Source: Epiperipatus broadwayi (Eukaryota; Onychophora; Udeonychophora; Euonychophora; Peripatidae). From it: 64,000 bases of DNA. Every line of letters starts with the position of its first letter. Position 1 is the stretch's first letter. The DNA lies in NCBI GenBank assembly GCA_028023455.1, contig JAQFVV010012511.1, positions 1,612,165 to 1,676,164 on the forward strand. The letters run 5' to 3'. The translations under genes were made by a program, and so were the position numbers. The notes beneath the pieces were generated by a model. It searched no databases. It was given only the letters and a program-made list of their open reading frames with translations, and was not told the DNA's origin. Below, in pieces: positions 58,970 to 64,000 of the stretch.

Positions 58970-59850
58970 TATATCATCATCATCATCATTATTTTTATTC
59001 ATTATTGATCCATGCAGGATGAAAGTCTCTCCAAGTTCAATCCTTCTCCAATATCTAACCTCTCTTCTCCACACCACACCAGCACACTTCCATATTTCAT
59101 CCATTCATCTCACATGTGGGTTCTTTCTAGGTTTTTTTTTTTAAATTTCTTGGAATTCAGTTTAAAACTTTGGCTGTTCATCTATTATCTCTTCTAACAA
59201 TACTTCCAGACAAATTCCACTTTAGTTTTTAATACTTTTAATGATATCACTAATACTTATTTGTTCTCTCCTCCATGTATTTTGTTTTCGATCTTTACCT
59301 GTTACTCCTCACATGAATTTCTCCATACATTGTTGGGTAGTCTGAATTCTCTGTATTGATCTTCTGTTAAGTGCCCACAATTAGGGACTAGTAAAACACA
59401 TTTATTAAAAACCTTCATTTTCAAATACATAGGCATATTTTCTTTTAATATTAAATTATTTCTACCAAAAGCACTCCAAACAAGTTTAATTCTAGGATTA
59501 ATTTGATCTACAATATTTCCATCTGTAGCAGTAATCTGATAAAGCTACTTGTAGTTATTTTTCTATTTCATAATTATCAATCTTTATTTTCTTCTTTTGA
59601 GAAAATTTACTAAATATTAAATTTAGTCTTTTTAACATTGATCTTTAATCCTACTTTTTTATTTTCATCTGATTTGCAGTATTTCCTGGAATTCTAAAGT
59701 ATTATTTGCAAAAACAACTACATCATATATATGTACACACACACTTTAAAACTCCCATTACATCTCATCTACTTCCAGTATATTAGAAACAAAATCTAAA
59801 AAAGATTAGTACTTTATAATTGTCACAAGTTGTAACCTCTTATACATGTT
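58970..59850 (-). mobile_element. RTE-like LINE 3' remnant on the minus strand
   Basis: Read leftwards: IDNYEIEK and QKKK pieces near 59600-59560; KVFNKCVLL near 59420-59390; and a block near 59350-59290 matching KLRxxQxxMEKxMxGxTGKDR after a frameshift. The terminal block near 59130-58990 includes PHVR, MDEIWKCAGVVWRREVRYWR, and the end carries a GAT (ATC on the plus strand) repeat at 58972-58989. The microsatellite-like tail after the last codons is typical of RTE-type LINEs. Stops and frameshifts are frequent. Confidence 0.65.
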
Positions 59851-60807
59851 TTTATTATTTGTTCAGTATATGTTTATTAATTTACTACAATTTTATCTAC
59901 ATGTGTCAAATTTCTTGAAGTTATACATTTGACATCATAATTTTAGATAAATACATTAATGATTATTAGTAATCATTTATTAAGCTAGATATTATCAAAT
60001 CATATTACAATAATTTGATATTGATAAATAATAAGAAAATGATGAAGGCATATGTAAAAGGGTTTGATCGAGATCAATTGAATGAATGCTGGTTCAACCA
60101 TAAATATACCTTGGGGACTATTTATCATTTAAATGTCTTTCTTTATATGTTTGAAGTTATTGAGATGGTATAAGGTTTTAAAGAATATCTAGGATATTGC
60201 ATGTAGAAAAAAAAAGATTGATGGAGTTGATTTAGGAGTATGGTGATTAATAAAAATAAGATATAATTATCTTTATTTGAGTTTAAGGTTTATATCTGTG
60301 TTAAAAATGACACGATAATATTTAACTAAATAAATAATTAGTAATAATCACTATTGTATTTATTTAAAGTGGATAGTACTAAATATATATATGTAAGAAA
60401 TTTGATAACTTACAGATCAAATTGAAATAATATATTCAAAAGAATTATTAATAGTTAGAGATAACAGATAATAAGTTTATTCTATGTCATATACAGATAA
60501 AAACTAGAGAAGACATTAATTTTTAATTAAAGCAGATTTAGATGGATGAGATTTCAATTTATTTTCATTTTTTATTCTAGCTCAGCATAGTTAGATCCTC
60601 ATTTATTACCTGTTACAATGTGATATATTTTTGTTAGTCATTCTTTGTTTAAATTTATCATTATAGATATTAGTTATTATATATACACATTTGTATGTAA
60701 GAGAAGATGAAAGCATTGATAAATAATATGTGATAGTAATTGGAAGCATTCCTGAAAATTATCTATTATTTAGTATTTTAAAATTTAAAACTTACGGTGA
60801 TTATTTT

Positions 60808-61373
60808 TTTTTTTATTAAGAAAAAATGTACAGGGTCAGGTAGCTACATTTGGTAATTGCAATAGTTTCATATAGAAGTTCAAAGTTTTGCAACCAATCT
60901 GTGTGGCATTGTCATTATAATATTTAGCGCAGTAGTCTGAGATGCCGTCTTATCATCACATATGATAATCTGTGCACATGTGTCTACAAAGAGACACTCT
61001 GATACAAGGAGGTGATCTTTGTTTTTCATGCTTATTAGTATTGTTTTAAAAGTTTTCCAAGATTACTATGTTTTTGTCTGAAGGTATGTTGGCACCTGGT
61101 GATCCATAAGGCATGTAGTAGGCATGCCACTAGCCTGATAATTGCATAGTTTTCTTCTTTAATTGCTCGATCAATTGACAGGACATTGCCACAGCCAGAG
61201 GAAATGTTTGCGATAATTTTGTTTCCAGTGCAACTCAAGTATGAGCAGGCATAAAAGATGTGCTCCAGTGTTTCTTCATGCATATTACAAAGTTTACACA
61301 TGGGGCTTATTTGACGAAATCCTCTTTGCATACCAAAAAGTGACTGGTGGGCAAGGAGGACAAGTTAAAAAAT
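60808..61373 (-). mobile_element. 5'-truncated LINE fragment with poly(A) and 11-bp duplication
   Basis: The minus strand encodes, in a 98-codon frame (61331-61035), ISPMCKLCNMHEETLEHIFY and the following AC. This is a C-x2-C-x8-H-x4-C zinc motif like those in the LINE fragments at 25169-25684 and 18118-20317. ALWITRCQHTFRQK follows, like MWITRCKQKFT at 25169-25684. The minus-strand 3' end is a poly(A) (T-run at 60808-60814). GTGATTATTTT flanks it at 60797-60807 and 61374-61384. It is a classic target-primed insertion, truncated at its 5' end. Confidence 0.8.
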
Positions 61374-62539
61374 GTGATTATTTTATTTATTTATTATAAC
61401 AAACCATTAATATTGATTACTACTTCTTCAATCTCATTTTATAAAATCCTTTTAGTTTTCTTAACTATTTTATTTTTAATTTCATGATTATTTCTTATTC
61501 ACTCATCTTTTTTTTCTATTATAATTTCCCCCCATAATTATATATATCATAATTTCTTTTTTATTTTTACTAAAATTATTATATTCTTGTCACGAATATC
61601 AAATGACATATTTAAATTCTCCTTCCCCATTTTAAAATTCATTTTTTATTTTTGGAATTTCTTCTCTAGTTTTAAATAATAAATTACTTTCTCTATTAAT
61701 AGCATAAGTATTTTTTCACCTTCAATGTTGATTTTATTTTAATACCATATTAGCATTTTTTATATTAAGCACATTTAATTTTTACAACTTCTTTTTATTT
61801 ATTATTACTTTTCTATTCTTCTATTTAATGTTATTCCTATGATTATATAAATATAATCTTCATATAATCTTCTTGCATATTTATTACCTTCAATCATTTT
61901 ATCAAGTCTTTTCTTATCAATAAATTGCAATCTCCTAAACAATTTTAATTTATTCTTAGTATTTCTTATATGAAGAGATGACCACCCCATTTCATTTTGT
62001 ATAGTTTTCATTGGCCAACCATACGTTCCTCTTAAAATGCCCTCCCCCCATTTTAAAATTTTATTTGAAGCTCAATAATTTATAAATGTAGTATATATCA
62101 TTATTTTTATAAGTAGTACTAACTGGAACTTTTTTTTCCATAAGATTCAAAAGAAATGAATCAATATTAGAAAAATAAATAAGTAATAAGGAGTAAGAAG
62201 TAGAAGGGCTTGTTGAGGTATACAAAGTAGTTAAAGGAATGGAATGTCTGTCTTTATTTAAGGAAAAGCAATTTTATATCACATCATTACATCATCTTTC
62301 TCCTACTTATATCTATTGCAAACAAATAAGCAAATTTTTAATTCATCTTTTTTTTGTTTTTATTATCAATTTTTTTTTGCTCTTCAAATGTATATCTATT
62401 TCACTATTAATTGTATACCCTAAATCAATTTATTAATTTACTTCTTCTGCAATGAATCATTTTTCTCATTTTCTAATTTATTAATTACCAATATTTTAGT
62501 TTGTTTTTTGTTTTACTAAATTTAATACTTTGTTTGTCT

Positions 62540-62649
<110 letters not shown>

Positions 62650-62855
62650 ACATATTCATCTCTTTATCATTACAAAGAGCATCATATCACCTGCAGGAAA
62701 ATACATTGTTGTATTTTTCATTATATTTATGTTTATTCTACTTAGTATTTTATTTTATTTTTCAATTTCCTTAAAAAATGAAGTAAACTGTATAGGTGAT
62801 AAAGGAATTGAAATATATGTCACTAGTGACTCTACCTGGTTCACAATTTCCCAGT

Positions 62856-62856
<1 letters not shown>

Positions 62857-62904
<48 letters not shown>
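62857..62904. repeat. TA dinucleotide microsatellite
   Basis: About 48 bp of pure TA. Confidence 0.97.
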
Positions 62905-62910
<6 letters not shown>

Positions 62911-64000
62911 TTTTTTAAACTGAAACCATAAAAATTCTCTAATCATTTATCGTGCACATTTTCACAACTAAAAATTCAAAATATGCTTTTCTGTTCAATC
63001 TATAATTCATCAATATCACTTGAGTTAACACAAAAATATGATCATTTCTTTTGTCATTCCTTACTCCTTCCTGAAGTTTATTTGTTATAACATGTGAGAA
63101 AACTTTAATCTATTTAATGATATTCCTACTAATCTACAATTTATCCAATCTTTACTATCTCTTCCTTTTCCCTTAAAAGCCAAACTTATTAAACTCTGTA
63201 GAATATTTTCATTTCAAGCTGACATTCACTTTTCTTTTATAATCATACTTCTTTCATTAATTATTTCTTTAATAGTAGAGTCAGATTTAATCTTCTATTT
63301 ATTTTTTAATAAATTATTATTCTTTTACTTAAATGTTTAAATTTTTTCTCTTCTGTGTATGCAATCTTTAGCTTTTGCATTTACCAATTTATTATTTTCA
63401 TTAGTTCTACTTCTATAGCTAATATATTTTCAAAATTTTCTACTTTCTGTATTATTTATATTCCTTATTAATTTTTATTTGTTTTCATTTTTTCCCCCAA
63501 TGAATTCTATTTTTGTTATATTTTTCTTTTTGTCTATTATTCATTTTTTATTTATGAAATTTTCATCTAATTTTATCTTTATAGCCATTTTCTATTCTAT
63601 TTACTTTTTTTCTTTCCTCCACACTAACTAAAATATATTTTATAAATTCTTTTAATTTTTTCATTTATTTATTAAACATTTATCAGTTACTTTTAATTAA
63701 TATTTTGTTTCCAAAACTGCACAATAATTTTTAAATTTATCTTTATTCTTTATATTTCACTTATAATTTCATTAATGAAGAATAAATTTATTTTGACTTG
63801 CCTTATCAAAAATTTCATTTTTTTGTATCATCTCAACTTTTTTCTTATCTATTAAAACATAATCAACATCATATATCTTGATCATGTAAAATCATCTTCA
63901 TGTTTGTTGTATTTATATATTAAACTATTTCCATCATCTAATATAAGTATTGAATGTCTTTGGAGAAATTTAATTTTTATTTAAATATTCCAAATACATT

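Overview
The window is AT-rich, gene-poor eukaryotic DNA made almost entirely of decayed transposable elements, with no convincing host gene. The mix points to an invertebrate animal genome: Ty3/Gypsy LTR elements, several LINE families, a ZBED/GTF2IRD2-like hAT transposase, tRNA-like SINEs, fold-back elements, and long AT and AAT arrays. I could not identify the species.

Layout. At 0.3-1.5 kb and 11.7-12.1 kb lie the two halves of a minus-strand gag-like, zinc-knuckle gene. It is split by a full Ty3/Gypsy element (1493-11733) with unusually long LTRs (about 2.3 and 2.5 kb), a 4-5 bp target duplication, and gag, protease, RT, RNase H and integrase, all broken. A fold-back element with hammerhead ribozymes follows (12.48-13.75 kb). 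At 17.7-26 kb is a minus-strand hAT transposase. It is split by one LINE (18.1-20.3 kb) and followed by an RTE-like LINE (22.6-24.7 kb) that itself carries a SINE-like insert with a hammerhead-like fold (23.63-23.95 kb). An internally deleted LINE comes next (25.0-25.9 kb). The stretch 26-38 kb is mostly featureless AT-rich sequence with microsatellites, small inverted repeats, a tandem duplication and two tRNA-like SINEs. A minus-strand LINE (38.2-40.6 kb) and an internally deleted Gypsy element (40.7-41.7 kb) precede a second hammerhead fold-back element (43.35-44.63 kb). Several palindromic repeats occupy 44.6-47.2 kb. At 53.18-57.57 kb is a second LTR family whose interior codes only for gag. 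LINE fragments on the minus strand fill 59-64 kb.

The most interesting signal is the pair of fold-back elements at 12.5 and 43.3 kb. Each is built from about 400-bp units (401 and 399 bp). Each unit carries a hammerhead self-cleaving ribozyme of the minimal-stem-III (type I) kind. The two families show a compensatory base-pair change in stem I, and they share the same direct-dimer plus inverted-copy layout inside AT repeats. They look like retrozymes or Penelope-related ribozyme retroelements. A third, divergent hammerhead-like fold sits in the 23.7 kb insert, which has a 14-bp target duplication. A second recurring theme is that both LTR families begin with a perfect or near-perfect terminal hairpin.
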